Below are positions 1-7,959 of a DNA stretch of 64,000 bases, one piece after another; positions within the stretch are counted from its first letter, which is position 1, and every line of letters begins with the position of its first letter. The stretch comes from Acidiferrobacter thiooxydans (GTDB lineage: Bacteria > Pseudomonadota > Gammaproteobacteria > Acidiferrobacterales > Acidiferrobacteraceae), in assembly GCF_003333315.1 (NCBI RefSeq), contig NZ_PSYR01000001.1, positions 434,001 to 498,000 of the forward strand. The letters are read 5' to 3'. Below the pieces are notes generated by a model, which was given only the letters and a program-made list of their open reading frames with translations, had not been told where the DNA came from and did no database searches. The position numbers and the translations under genes were made by a program.

Positions 1-211
1 TCAGGGCGGCGATGATGTAAAGCTCCTGATAATGGCCGAAGTAGGCGACCGCCGCGGACAGGGCGGCAATCGTCCAGGATTCGAGCGCGAAGGCATAGAT
101 GTGGTTCTTCAGCCAATGGGAGCCGAGCATGACGAAGGACAGAAACAGGCTCACGATGGCGAGCACGGTAAAGAGCGAGGCGGCGAGCGGTCCTATGGCG
201 AAAGTTGGCAT
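1..211 (-). CDS. hyfE: Hydrogenase-4 component E-like membrane protein (HyfE), cut by window edge
   Basis: The minus strand reads open from an ATG at 211 to the window edge, giving 70 residues of a strongly hydrophobic protein that begins MPTFAIGPLAASLF. It starts three bases after the hyfC stop, so the two are co-transcribed. HyfE is the small NuoK-like integral membrane subunit of hydrogenase-4-type and related proton-pumping complexes; in autotrophic sulfur and iron oxidisers such membrane arms also occur without a hydrogenase. The identity rests on the hydrophobic profile and on the hyfC neighbour. The catalytic partners would lie to the left, outside the window, so the actual complex cannot be named. 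Confidence 0.7.
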   Translation of the reverse strand, partial: MPTFAIGPLAASLFTVLAIVSLFLSFVMLGSHWLKNHIYAFALESWTIAALSAAVAYFGHYQELYIIAAL

Positions 212-214
212 GGG

Positions 215-1159
215 TCAGACCTTGTAGGCGACGATCGCGAGCACCGCGAACAGAAACGAGGCGGCGAGCGGCTCTTGGTAGCGGTAGAAGCGCAATCGCG
301 CCTGGGCGGTGTCTATGACCGCCATGAACAGCCCAAGCGTTGCGTACTTGACGAGAATCCACGCGACCGCCATCAAAAGGTCGACCGGATGCCCTGAAGT
401 GGCGAGACCCCACGGAAACAGAAAGACATTCAGGAATATGGTGTAGAGGATGAACTGCTTCATCCATGACGCCCAGCGCAACAACGCCAGCAGCGGTCCC
501 GAATATTCCAGGACGCGCGCCTCGTCGATCATGTAGATCTCGTAGGGTATGGTCGAGTGGATGGGCAGGCGGTCGGTCTCGACCGTAAGCAGGATGAAAA
601 ACGCCGCCACCAGAAAGACATGGACCGGGCCCCAGTACGCCACCGGGTCCTTGGCCAGTAGGTGATTGGCGACGAATGGCAGCATGGCGTGATCCAGGAA
701 GGTGATGCCGACGAATACCAGGATCAGGGTCGGCTCGGCGAGGATCGCGAGCATGGCCGCGCGGCTTGCGCCAAGCCCCCCGAACGGCTGCCCAGAGTCG
801 AGGCCGGCGAGCAGGATCATGAAATTCCCGAGGGTGAGGATGAGGCCGCCGCCCAGGATGTCGCCCATATCGGAGAGCGGCAGCGGGTAGTTGGTGAGAA
901 CCGGAATCAGCAGGGGCACGATCAGCATCACCGTGAAGGCGATGACGGGCGCCGCCCAGAATATCCCCGAGGCCGATTCGGGGGTCAGTTGCTCCTTATG
1001 GAGAAGTTTCCAAAGGTCACGGTAGGGCTGGAAGATCGAGGGGCCACGGCCGCGCTGGATACGTTCCTCGGCGGTGGCGATAAAGCCGTGCAGCAGTGGC
1101 GCAAGGGCCAATGTGATAAATACTTGGCCGCACTGTACGATAACGGGGTTCAGAACCAT
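215..1159 (-). CDS. hyfC: Hydrogenase-4 component C / NuoH-like membrane subunit
   Basis: The 314-residue product is an integral membrane protein of about eight hydrophobic segments in the HyfC/HycD/NuoH family, the subunit that links the soluble redox module to the antiporter-like membrane arm. A family-typical loop is visible near residues 30-60 (RIQRGRGPSIFQPYRDLWKL), as is the acidic loop around ETDRLPIHSTIPYEI. The ATG at 1159 is preceded by a GGAG ribosome site. It is the first gene of the minus-strand operon, with hyfE 3 bases downstream and a sigma70-like promoter about 100 bases upstream. In E. coli hyfB precedes hyfC; here nothing resembling hyfB lies upstream. Confidence 0.85.
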   Translation of the reverse strand: MVLNPVIVQCGQVFITLALAPLLHGFIATAEERIQRGRGPSIFQPYRDLWKLLHKEQLTPESASGIFWAAPVIAFTVMLIVPLLIPVLTNYPLPLSDMGDILGGGLILTLGNFMILLAGLDSGQPFGGLGASRAAMLAILAEPTLILVFVGITFLDHAMLPFVANHLLAKDPVAYWGPVHVFLVAAFFILLTVETDRLPIHSTIPYEIYMIDEARVLEYSGPLLALLRWASWMKQFILYTIFLNVFLFPWGLATSGHPVDLLMAVAWILVKYATLGLFMAVIDTAQARLRFYRYQEPLAASFLFAVLAIVAYKV

Positions 1160-1259
1160 AAGTCTCCGTCGATACCCTTACATCCCGCGCTCGGCAGGTC
1201 ATTCAGGAGTCATCAGCCCAGAGGCGGTTATACGGCGAACCCCATCGCCCTTTGGCTCA

Positions 1260-1287
1260 AGGATACAAGACCCGCCCCGACTGTCAA
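1260..1287 (-). promoter_or_regulatory. Predicted sigma70 promoter for hyfC
   Basis: On the minus strand a perfect TTGACA (1287-1282) is followed after 16 bases by TATCCT (1265-1260). The expected start point is around 1253, leaving a leader of roughly 95 bases before hyfC. This is the best consensus match noticed in the upstream region; activity is inferred. Confidence 0.55.
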
Positions 1288-1990
1288 GCTGACCCCTGAC
1301 CAGGTCGTGAGGCGCCGATGGCATCGATACCGGTTTCAAAACGCGGGTGCTGTGTCTGCAAGGCTATCGGCAAGAAAAGAGGGGGCCCACCCCCCCCGCG
1401 AGGCGATAGAAGCCGTTCACCAGAGGGACCACGCCGGGTTGTAGAAAGTATGCCGCGCGACGCCCTCGCGCTCTCGCCATCGCATCCTGTGCAGGCCGCC
1501 TTATTGCTCTCTAAGCGCGGTGCGTTCTTCCGAAAGCGAGGCGGCCCTTGGCGCGCTCACCCATGGCCGGGTCACCGCGGCTTTGCACCATGCGATAGTC
1601 GGTCGCATCAGGCACCGCGTAGCCTGATACAGGGCCCTCGGCCGACCGGCAGGGAGCGACCCGGACAGCGGGCCCCAGGTGCGCGGCAGATCGCCCAGGT
1701 GCTGGTGGTCCGCCACGGATCGATCACGCGTGCGTGGTGAGATAAGGTGTGCACGGGGCTGCATCGTTCAGAATATCCATTCCCGCGATGTCGCAGACAT
1801 AGATCATGCGCCCAGGGCATCGAGGGTGTTTGTGATGGCGGTCTTTGTCCTATTTGGGCGCGGCGGATGGGCTTATGGCGAGGCGGCACACACGGCCCGG
1901 GGCATCGGGGGGTATTGCGTGGAGGTCCTGACATGGGCCCGCGCCCGCCTCTCTTGATCGGGCTTCCCGGGGCTTAAGGGTTCCGTCATG
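1288..1990. other. About 700 bases without a convincing gene
   Basis: Open frames on both strands here are short, rich in Arg/Pro/Gly, lack good ribosome sites and show no recognisable motif. I see no tRNA-like fold and no transposon end. The stretch separates the hyf promoter from the terminator of the cytochrome operon. Confidence 0.5.
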
Positions 1991-2021
1991 CGGCCCGGCG
2001 CCCCCTTGTGGCGCCGGGCCG
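1991..2021. terminator. Strong hairpin downstream of cyc1
   Basis: A perfect 12-bp GC stem (1991-2002 with 2010-2021) closes a 7-base loop, 22 bases past the cyc1 stop. No T run follows on the minus strand, so it may act as a 3' stabilising hairpin or a Rho-assisted terminator rather than a classic intrinsic one. It suggests that the cytochrome transcript ends here. Confidence 0.6.
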
Positions 2022-2043
2022 GTCCTACTTCCTGCGGATCGTC

Positions 2044-2712
2044 TTACAACGACGACAGATACGCGGCCACCTCCTTCATCTGCGGCACGGTGATGTTCTT
2101 CGCGATCTGGTTCATGAGCTCGTTCTTGCGCGTCCCATTATGGAAGTACGTCAGCTGCTGGACGATGTAGCGGTAGCGCTGTCCGGCGATATCCGGGAAC
2201 GTGCTGGCACCCTGGGCATTGGCCCCATGGCACTCCATGCATGCCGGGATCTGCTCGGAGGTCACGCCGTTCATGAAGATCGCCTTGCCGGCCTTGGCGC
2301 CGGCATGATGCACGCCGCTTGCCTGCATGCGCGGGCGCTGCGCTGCGAAGTAGCTCGCCACCTGGTCGATCTGGCCTGTGGTCAACCCCTGGGCCACCGG
2401 GGCCATGTAGATGTTGCCGTTCTGGTCGGCGCGGTGGCCGTTGCGGAACTGCTTCAGCTGCATGACGAGATAGGCCTTATGCTGGCCGGCCAGCCGCGGG
2501 ATGATGTTATAGTCGGTGCTCGCCCCGTGCATGCCGTGACATACCGCGCAGTCGCTGCTCACGCGATAGGGCGTGGGCCCCGACACCACCTTGGTCTTGG
2601 TGGCCGCCCCGGCGACCCCCGCCATGGCCAACAACACCGCCGCCGCCACCGGGCGCCAGACGGTCCCCATGGAGGGTCGCTTCGATTCCTGTGTCTGTGA
2701 ATGGTTTGTCAT
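2044..2712 (-). CDS. cyc1: Cyc1-type dihaem c4 cytochrome (periplasmic electron carrier)
   Basis: The product has two CxxCH haem sites (CAVCH near residue 55, CMECH near 157) inside two homologous c4 domains, each with the family pattern IxxLAGQR/H-xx-Y...QL...F-x-G-x-R and a distal Met (YMAP; LMNQ). The N-terminus carries a signal peptide ending near AGVAGA. At 222 residues it matches Cyc1 (c552) of Acidithiobacillus ferrooxidans, which carries electrons from the outer-membrane iron oxidase to the terminal oxidase. I chose the ATG at 2712 because GGAAGG lies 9 bases upstream; a longer frame from 2739 would overlap cyc2. It follows cyc2 directly, with a 16-base gap. Confidence 0.85.
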   Translation of the reverse strand: MTNHSQTQESKRPSMGTVWRPVAAAVLLAMAGVAGAATKTKVVSGPTPYRVSSDCAVCHGMHGASTDYNIIPRLAGQHKAYLVMQLKQFRNGHRADQNGNIYMAPVAQGLTTGQIDQVASYFAAQRPRMQASGVHHAGAKAGKAIFMNGVTSEQIPACMECHGANAQGASTFPDIAGQRYRYIVQQLTYFHNGTRKNELMNQIAKNITVPQMKEVAAYLSSL

Positions 2713-2728
2713 AATCCGCATCCTTCCC

Positions 2729-4174
2729 TTAATAGGCAATCCAGGCGAGCAGCTCGATGGTGTTGAACTTCGACGGACTCACCCCGTTATTCCCCGTCAG
2801 ACCCCGGAACTTGTTGAACACCGTGTAACGCACCGACAGGCGCGTGTTCCACCACGGCAGGTAGGAGGCCTCCACCCACTCGTCGGTGGTGTTGGGCGAG
2901 CCGTTGGCGGAGGTGTAGACGTTGCCGCCCCAGAAGCTGCTGTTGGCGGTCCCGGTCACGTCCTGGAAGCCGCCCTGCGCGCCGTATTCGTCGTGGTACC
3001 AGTAGGTGGCGTTCAGGTTGAAGGTATTGAGCTGACCGTGCGAATCGCTGGATCCGACCCCGACATCCGAGGCTGCAAAGTTGGCATCCTCGTGGATCAG
3101 GTTGGCGCGTACCGTGACGTTATCGTTGTCGTTGATATCGAGCCACTGCAGCTGCGAGTCGAGGTCATAGTCATAGAAGCGGTCGACTGCGGAGCTCGTG
3201 GGGTTCGCGTAGACGCGCGACCACATGTCATAGGTCCCAACCTCCCAGTTCCAGTCCGACCAGTCGTGCTGATAGGCGAGGCGCAAATATGGGGCCGTCC
3301 CTGCCAGCTGCCCAAAAGCGCCCATCTGGTTACCGCCATTTTCACTAAAAATGCCCCCGTTCGGTGCGTTTCCGGTGCCCTGGGAGTTGTTGTAGGCATC
3401 GGCCTCGGCATAGAACCAGTTGGCGCGGTTCGGCCCGACAATGTCGGCGGCGTAGGCGCCCAGGCCAATGAGCGGGAAGCTTGCCCCCTGGCTGGCCGCG
3501 ATAAAGGTCGTGGGCACCTCGCCTGCGGCCGTATAGTTCGACGAGAAGAAGGGTGCCTGCCAGTCGGTCGAGGTGTTCCAGAGGTCGGTGGCGCTCGGGG
3601 TGTTGTTGACGTCCACGCCCGTAATCAAGGTATCGTAGTGCCCGAGGCTCCAGGCCTGGGCGCGTACGATGCTCGAGTCGTCGAAGCTGAAACCGCCACT
3701 ATTGCCGCTGTAGGTGATGTGCAGGAAGTCACCGACATGCGGGGTGATCTCGCCGGCATAGAACAGACTCACCTGCTTGGGCACCTGGAGGTTATTGTTG
3801 CCTCCCACCGGGCCCCCGCTCGCGCGCGATGGCCGGCCAAGAACGGCCTGGCCGCCGGCGACATGGGTATCGGCGGCCTGCACGAAGATCGAGAGCTGCG
3901 AGATGCGCGGCAACAGCAGGTGCACGACATTTCCGACCTTGGCCTCGACCTTCTGCTGCGGCTGGAGGTTCGTCGTGGTATAGCCCATCAGCTTGAATAT
4001 CCGCCCCATGGGGGTGAGCTGCGGGTAGGAGGTGTGACAGGTGGCGCACGACCAGCCGGTCTGCCGACTAAAGCTTGGGACCGCCCAGGCGTTGGCCGAT
4101 ATCGCCAGTCCACCCAGGACCGAGGTCAGTGCGAGAAGCTTCCGGGGTTCCAGCCGTGATAGTCTGAATGCCAT
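2729..4174 (-). CDS. cyc2: Cyc2-like outer-membrane cytochrome c fused to a porin barrel (iron oxidase)
   Basis: The 481-residue protein has a signal peptide (cleavage near AWA, residue 31), then PSFSRQTGWSCATCHTSYP with one CxxCH haem site (Cys43, Cys46, His47), then about 400 residues of alternating aromatic/polar strands ending in Tyr, as expected for an outer-membrane beta-barrel. This layout is that of Cyc2, which oxidises extracellular Fe(II) and passes electrons inward; A. ferrooxidans Cyc2 is about the same length. A ribosome site (AGGGAGAAG) precedes the ATG. cyc1 follows in the same order as in the A. ferrooxidans rus operon, but cox and rusticyanin genes are not next to it. Confidence 0.88.
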   Translation of the reverse strand: MAFRLSRLEPRKLLALTSVLGGLAISANAWAVPSFSRQTGWSCATCHTSYPQLTPMGRIFKLMGYTTTNLQPQQKVEAKVGNVVHLLLPRISQLSIFVQAADTHVAGGQAVLGRPSRASGGPVGGNNNLQVPKQVSLFYAGEITPHVGDFLHITYSGNSGGFSFDDSSIVRAQAWSLGHYDTLITGVDVNNTPSATDLWNTSTDWQAPFFSSNYTAAGEVPTTFIAASQGASFPLIGLGAYAADIVGPNRANWFYAEADAYNNSQGTGNAPNGGIFSENGGNQMGAFGQLAGTAPYLRLAYQHDWSDWNWEVGTYDMWSRVYANPTSSAVDRFYDYDLDSQLQWLDINDNDNVTVRANLIHEDANFAASDVGVGSSDSHGQLNTFNLNATYWYHDEYGAQGGFQDVTGTANSSFWGGNVYTSANGSPNTTDEWVEASYLPWWNTRLSVRYTVFNKFRGLTGNNGVSPSKFNTIELLAWIAY

Positions 4175-4699
4175 AATTATCTTCTCCCTGTAAACCTAAA
4201 TAAGGCGGGCGTCGATGGACGCGCCCACTGGGACGCCAACCGCCGATCGATGGCGGCACGCGGGTATCAGTCCCGTTGCGTGTTGCCCATAATCGTTCTT
4301 TCGCGTAGCAGTCGCCCGTTGTCGCCGGAGGGCCGCACGCGAATCCGGTCTTTTTTAACGGAGAGACGGTAGGGAAAACCGTGCGGCGATGTCATGATGG
4401 ATGTCAAATTTCTAATATAATGATTTACGAATAGCACCCTGACGATCTTTCGGTACCTGTAGGGATCGAGTGGCGATAGGCTAAGTGCTGGTCAAGGCGC
4501 CGGAATGTCCGCGATATGTCGCGGCCTCTCTCAGGAGATAGGCGGGGTATCGAAGGCGCGCCGCGCTGTGGGCGGATGCGCAGGCCTAAGCCGCGGGATG
4601 GCTAGGTCACCGATTGCGATCGCAGGTCGGAATGCTGGTCGTGGCGGGCTTCGGGGGTATGATCGCGTCGAATCGGTGGCGGTGGCATGAGAGGGGGCG
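4175..4699. promoter_or_regulatory. Divergent control region between cyc2 and the K+ channel gene
   Basis: The 525-base gap has no convincing ORF. It contains an AT-rich block at about 4400-4440, unusual in this GC-rich window, with several TATAAT-like hexamers on both strands, and a TTGACA on the minus strand near 4408. No single -35/-10 pair with ideal spacing stands out. Regulation of cyc2 from here is inferred. Confidence 0.45.
4388..4406. repeat. Direct repeat GATGTCA x2 upstream of cyc2
   Basis: GATGTCA occurs at 4388-4394 and again at 4400-4406, a 12-base period, next to the AT-rich block in the cyc2 upstream region. Tandem heptamers at about one helical turn are a common form of activator site. 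The binding protein is unknown. Confidence 0.4.
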
Positions 4700-5971
4700 G
4701 TGGGACAACGGCCGGTTGTAAAACGACCTCAAAGGCCTGAACGTCAGGCGGGTACAATCCCGGTCGAGGTGTTGCGCCTCGCGCCGTGGGCACGACTGCG
4801 CCAGGGGTTCGAGCAGGGCCGGCGGCGTTTCCGGGCATGGTTTCCGCATGCGCCGGTGGCGCTGGTGGTGCTGCTGTTGGGTCTCATGAATCTCGGGCCA
4901 GTCCTGCACCTCGTGCGAATCGGGGTGTTCGCCACTCCGCTTACGATCCCTAGGCTGACAGCTGAGGCCTGGCGTAGTGCCCCGCGTATCGTGGCCGGAT
5001 TCCTGTTGTTCGGGGCTGCAGGCGGTCTGCTTTGGCGATCGCGGTTGTCCTGGACTGTGGCCTTGCTGCTCGTGGCCGCCACATTGATGCTCGCGTGGCG
5101 GTCGGGGGCGGGTGTCCCGCAGGCCTTGACCGTTTTCAACGGGGTCGTACTGCTTGCGCTCCTGGTGTTTCAGCGGGACTTCGACCGCTCGAGCCTTGCG
5201 GCCGGGACATTGTTTGCGATCGTCAGTATCCTCTTGTTGCTAGGGTACGCTGTGTTCGGGGCCTTCGTCCTGGGTCAGGGATTCGCGCCGCCGGTGACGA
5301 CGCTCACAAGCGCCCTATACTTCGCGGTGGTCACCATGTCGACAGTGGGTTATGGCGACATCGTGCCAAAGAGCGCGGATGCGCGATTCTTCGTGATGTC
5401 GGTCATCATTCTCGGCATTACGGTGTTCGCCACGTCCATATCGGCGGTCATCGTGCCGGCCATGACCGCGCGCATGCAGAATCTGATGAAGGGGGGCGGC
5501 AAGCGGATGATGCGCAAGAATCATTATGTGATCGTGGGTGCCACATCGCTCGCACGCAATACCTGCCGGGAGCTTTTGGCGCGCCATCTTCCGGTTACAG
5601 TGGTCGTGGCCAGCGCCGCGGACGCCGGGGCCTTCGGAGATGCCGATGTGCTGGTGGGCGATGCCAGTGATGCCGACACCTTGCGCACGGCGGGCGTCCC
5701 GGATGCAACCGCGGTGCTCGCGTTGCGCGACGATGACTCGGAGAATGCCTTCACGGTCCTGGCCGTCAAGGAGCTAAACGGCGCGACGCGTACGGTAGCC
5801 GCCGTCAATCATGGCAAGAACATGGCGCGCATGCACCATGTCCGGCCGGATCTCGTCATTGCCCCGCAAGTAATGGGCGGGGAGCTGCTGGCCATGGCCC
5901 TCAATAACGAGGAGCTCGACAGCGATACGGTGATGCGTCGCCTGTTTCGCAAGGGCGAGGTCGATTCGTGA
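4700..5971 (+). CDS. kch: Potassium channel with RCK/TrkA-N regulatory domain
   Basis: The 423-residue inner-membrane protein has a hydrophobic N-terminal half (about six segments between residues 50 and 255), a canonical K+ selectivity filter TVGYGD at residue 215, and a cytosolic Rossmann-type RCK domain from about residue 270 (HYVIVGATSLARN). It resembles E. coli Kch, with the usual fused layout. In an acidophile, K+ uptake supports an inside-positive membrane potential; that role is inferred. The GTG start at 4700 is preceded by GAGGGGG. The gene converges with the next one, 30 bases away. Confidence 0.85.
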   Translation: MGQRPVVKRPQRPERQAGTIPVEVLRLAPWARLRQGFEQGRRRFRAWFPHAPVALVVLLLGLMNLGPVLHLVRIGVFATPLTIPRLTAEAWRSAPRIVAGFLLFGAAGGLLWRSRLSWTVALLLVAATLMLAWRSGAGVPQALTVFNGVVLLALLVFQRDFDRSSLAAGTLFAIVSILLLLGYAVFGAFVLGQGFAPPVTTLTSALYFAVVTMSTVGYGDIVPKSADARFFVMSVIILGITVFATSISAVIVPAMTARMQNLMKGGGKRMMRKNHYVIVGATSLARNTCRELLARHLPVTVVVASAADAGAFGDADVLVGDASDADTLRTAGVPDATAVLALRDDDSENAFTVLAVKELNGATRTVAAVNHGKNMARMHHVRPDLVIAPQVMGGELLAMALNNEELDSDTVMRRLFRKGEVDS

Positions 5972-6001
5972 GGCATCCCCAAGGACGCGCGGTGCGCGCC
6001 G

Positions 6002-6565
6002 TCATGAGGCCGTTTTGGGCTTGCGGTACTGCGCCGGGACGCGTGTGAGCCCGCGGAATTCCGCCTTTTCCATGCGTGCCATGAGGTCGCGATCATGTTC
6101 GTCCCGATAGGGCTTGAGATCGAGGTCCGCGGGGACGTGTTTTAGCCGCTCGTCGCCTACGCTCTTGACGTAGCGTTGCATGAAGGCGTCATAGGCCCGC
6201 CAGGAGATGCGATCGGCGCGCACCGCCGACTCCTCGGCGCGAGTGGCGATCTGGTGGGCATGGAGGTAGTGAAGGTCGAGTTCGTCGATCAGGGATTTCT
6301 CGACGGCCTCGTGGAGGATCAGGTAGCGATCCACTTCCACTGTCCGCCCCTTGTCCGTGAAGGTCGTTGGCAGGTGGCGATCGATATAGATCGTGCGCCC
6401 ATCCTGGCTGTAGCCGGCCAGATAGGGGATATCGCAATCCCGCCGCAAGGTGACGCGCCGCAGGACGGCATCGACCGTGCGCTCCAGCATCAGGGTCGAT
6501 ACATACCAGTCCGGGATATGGAGCTTGCGATGCGGGGCGATTGGGTGACAGCTGGACGTAGGCAT
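6002..6565 (-). CDS. Uncharacterised protein with a zincin-like HExxE motif
   Basis: The 187-residue soluble protein is not one I can name. It begins MPTSSCHPIAPHRKLHIP at an ATG (6565) with a clear GGAGG upstream; the longer open frame to 6862 has no such site. A segment reading IDRHLP is followed by LILHEAVEKSLIDELDLHY, in which HEAVE plus later His residues (HYLHAHQIA) could bind a metal as in small metallopeptidases. There is no signal peptide or membrane segment. It stands alone, convergent with kch. Function unknown. Confidence 0.65.
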   Translation of the reverse strand: MPTSSCHPIAPHRKLHIPDWYVSTLMLERTVDAVLRRVTLRRDCDIPYLAGYSQDGRTIYIDRHLPTTFTDKGRTVEVDRYLILHEAVEKSLIDELDLHYLHAHQIATRAEESAVRADRISWRAYDAFMQRYVKSVGDERLKHVPADLDLKPYRDEHDRDLMARMEKAEFRGLTRVPAQYRKPKTAS

Positions 6566-7205
6566 CAAGACCTCCTTCAGGAAACACCGTCTGTTCGGGA
6601 TTATACTAAGGTGTCTGCCACGGTGCTCGCCGAGTTGAGCGGCGGCAGGGGCCATGAGGAGACGCGCATGTCCGTTTTGTAGCCGCCATGGCGCTGTGTC
6701 GCCGCCCAAGACCTGTGTGTCGGCGAGCCAGATGGCTTTTGTGTCTTTCCGACACGATCCCATGAAACGCCCCCGGCGACACCATTGTGGCGTGGCCGGC
6801 GTCTTGTGTCTCAGGGGGCTCACGGCGCCCGCGCCGTTGCCGGTCGGCCCTACCGATCCCACACTGTCTCCGGCGGCCGTCGGGGCGCTCGCGCTGAGGG
6901 TCTCTGGTGCCCATGACGCGGTCTTGTATTATGTGGTGACAGTTCGGATTTGTGCGGGCATGGCGGGCTTTTTGCGCCATGATCAGGCCCAGACGCAAGG
7001 CCTTGTGGGGCGGTGCAGGGCGTGCCGCTTCCGTGATCTTGCCATCCAGCACTCCTGGAAGCATTTCCCTAGGACATAGCCGCCCGGCGGACGGGGAGGT
7101 GGGATGGGCGGCTTTGCGCATCCGATATCGCCGGGGTACAGTGAAGCCCGCGTGCCGGCGCGGGCGATGTGACGCCCTTTCGGGCGGGTCGTGGGAGGAT
7201 GGACG
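6566..7205. other. 640 bases without a convincing gene; tandem hairpins at the right end
   Basis: A 141-codon frame (6654-7079) has no ribosome site and unlikely composition, so I do not call it. Two small hairpins stand in a row before the lipoprotein: 7146-7165 (7-bp stem) and 7173-7186 (5-bp stem, loop TTTC). They may belong to the leader of the lipoprotein mRNA. Confidence 0.45.
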
Positions 7206-7913
7206 ATGAGGCGTTGGATAAGGGTCTGGGCCATGATGGGTGCGGCCTTGCTGTTACTGAGCGGGTGTGTCGTGCGCCCCGGCGGGTATGGGTATAGCGA
7301 GGCGACCTTTGCAGTGGCCGGGCCGCAGGTGGCGTTTACCTTCAGTGATGGGATCGACGCCTACTATGAGCCGGCCTTTGGGGCCTATATCTACGGCGCC
7401 AATGGCTACTATTATCGCTGGGTGAATGACGGCTGGGTCTATGCCACCTACTATGATGGCCCTTGGCTCCCGGTGGTCGCGACCGTCTATTTACCGCCCC
7501 TTCTGGCCTACGGTCCTCCGCCCCCCATCGTTCGTTACCGGCCCTATTTCGTCTGGTGGCGGATGCATGCCGCGCGCTGGTACGCCATACATCATCCCCA
7601 CTGGTGGTATCGGCACCATTTTTACATGCGTCATTATGCCGCTTGGAGGGCGCATGTCATACGGTACTATGAGAATCATCCCGGCCGCCGTCCGGCGATG
7701 CGCGCGCTCTTCCATCGCCGCGAGCAACGAATCGATCACCTGCAGAGGCAGCGACGCCTGATGCGCCAGAGACGAGATCGATTCTACAATCACCATCCCA
7801 TGGCGCGGAGGCCTGGGCCACCCCGCTATCGCAGACCGTTCATCCGTGGCGCTCATCCCGGGCGGCGGGCGCGGGGGCGTGCGCGGCTGCGACGCCGGAA
7901 CAACAGGCCATAA
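7206..7913 (+). CDS. Tyr/His/Arg-rich lipoprotein of unknown function
   Basis: The 235-residue product starts MRRWIRVWAMMGAALLLLSGC, a lipoprotein signal with lipobox LLSGC at about residue 21, so it should be membrane-anchored in the periplasm. The mature part has two sections: a Tyr/Trp-rich segment (residues 50-110, with ANGYYYRWVNDGWVYATYYDG) and a very basic, His-rich tail (residues 120-235). Acidic residues are rare in the second half. The ATG at 7206 was chosen because GGGAGG lies 7 bases upstream. The aromatic repeats recall small cell-surface domains, but I do not recognise the family. Confidence 0.65.
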   Translation: MRRWIRVWAMMGAALLLLSGCVVRPGGYGYSEATFAVAGPQVAFTFSDGIDAYYEPAFGAYIYGANGYYYRWVNDGWVYATYYDGPWLPVVATVYLPPLLAYGPPPPIVRYRPYFVWWRMHAARWYAIHHPHWWYRHHFYMRHYAAWRAHVIRYYENHPGRRPAMRALFHRREQRIDHLQRQRRLMRQRRDRFYNHHPMARRPGPPRYRRPFIRGAHPGRRARGRARLRRRNNRP

Positions 7914-7959
7914 GCGATGGGCCGCAGCCGCCACCACAAGTCGGTGGCGGCGCGAGGCT

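Noticed and set aside
1318-1934. Overlapping open frames of 87-140 codons on both strands
   Set aside because: Arg/Pro/Gly-rich composition, no ribosome sites and no recognisable motif; typical of chance frames in GC-rich DNA.
2573-4159. 528-codon open frame on the plus strand opposite cyc2
   Set aside because: It is the shadow of cyc2, whose haem motif, signal peptide and barrel pattern are clear.
6654-7079. 141-codon open frame on the plus strand
   Set aside because: No ribosome site, no domain-like pattern and poor composition.
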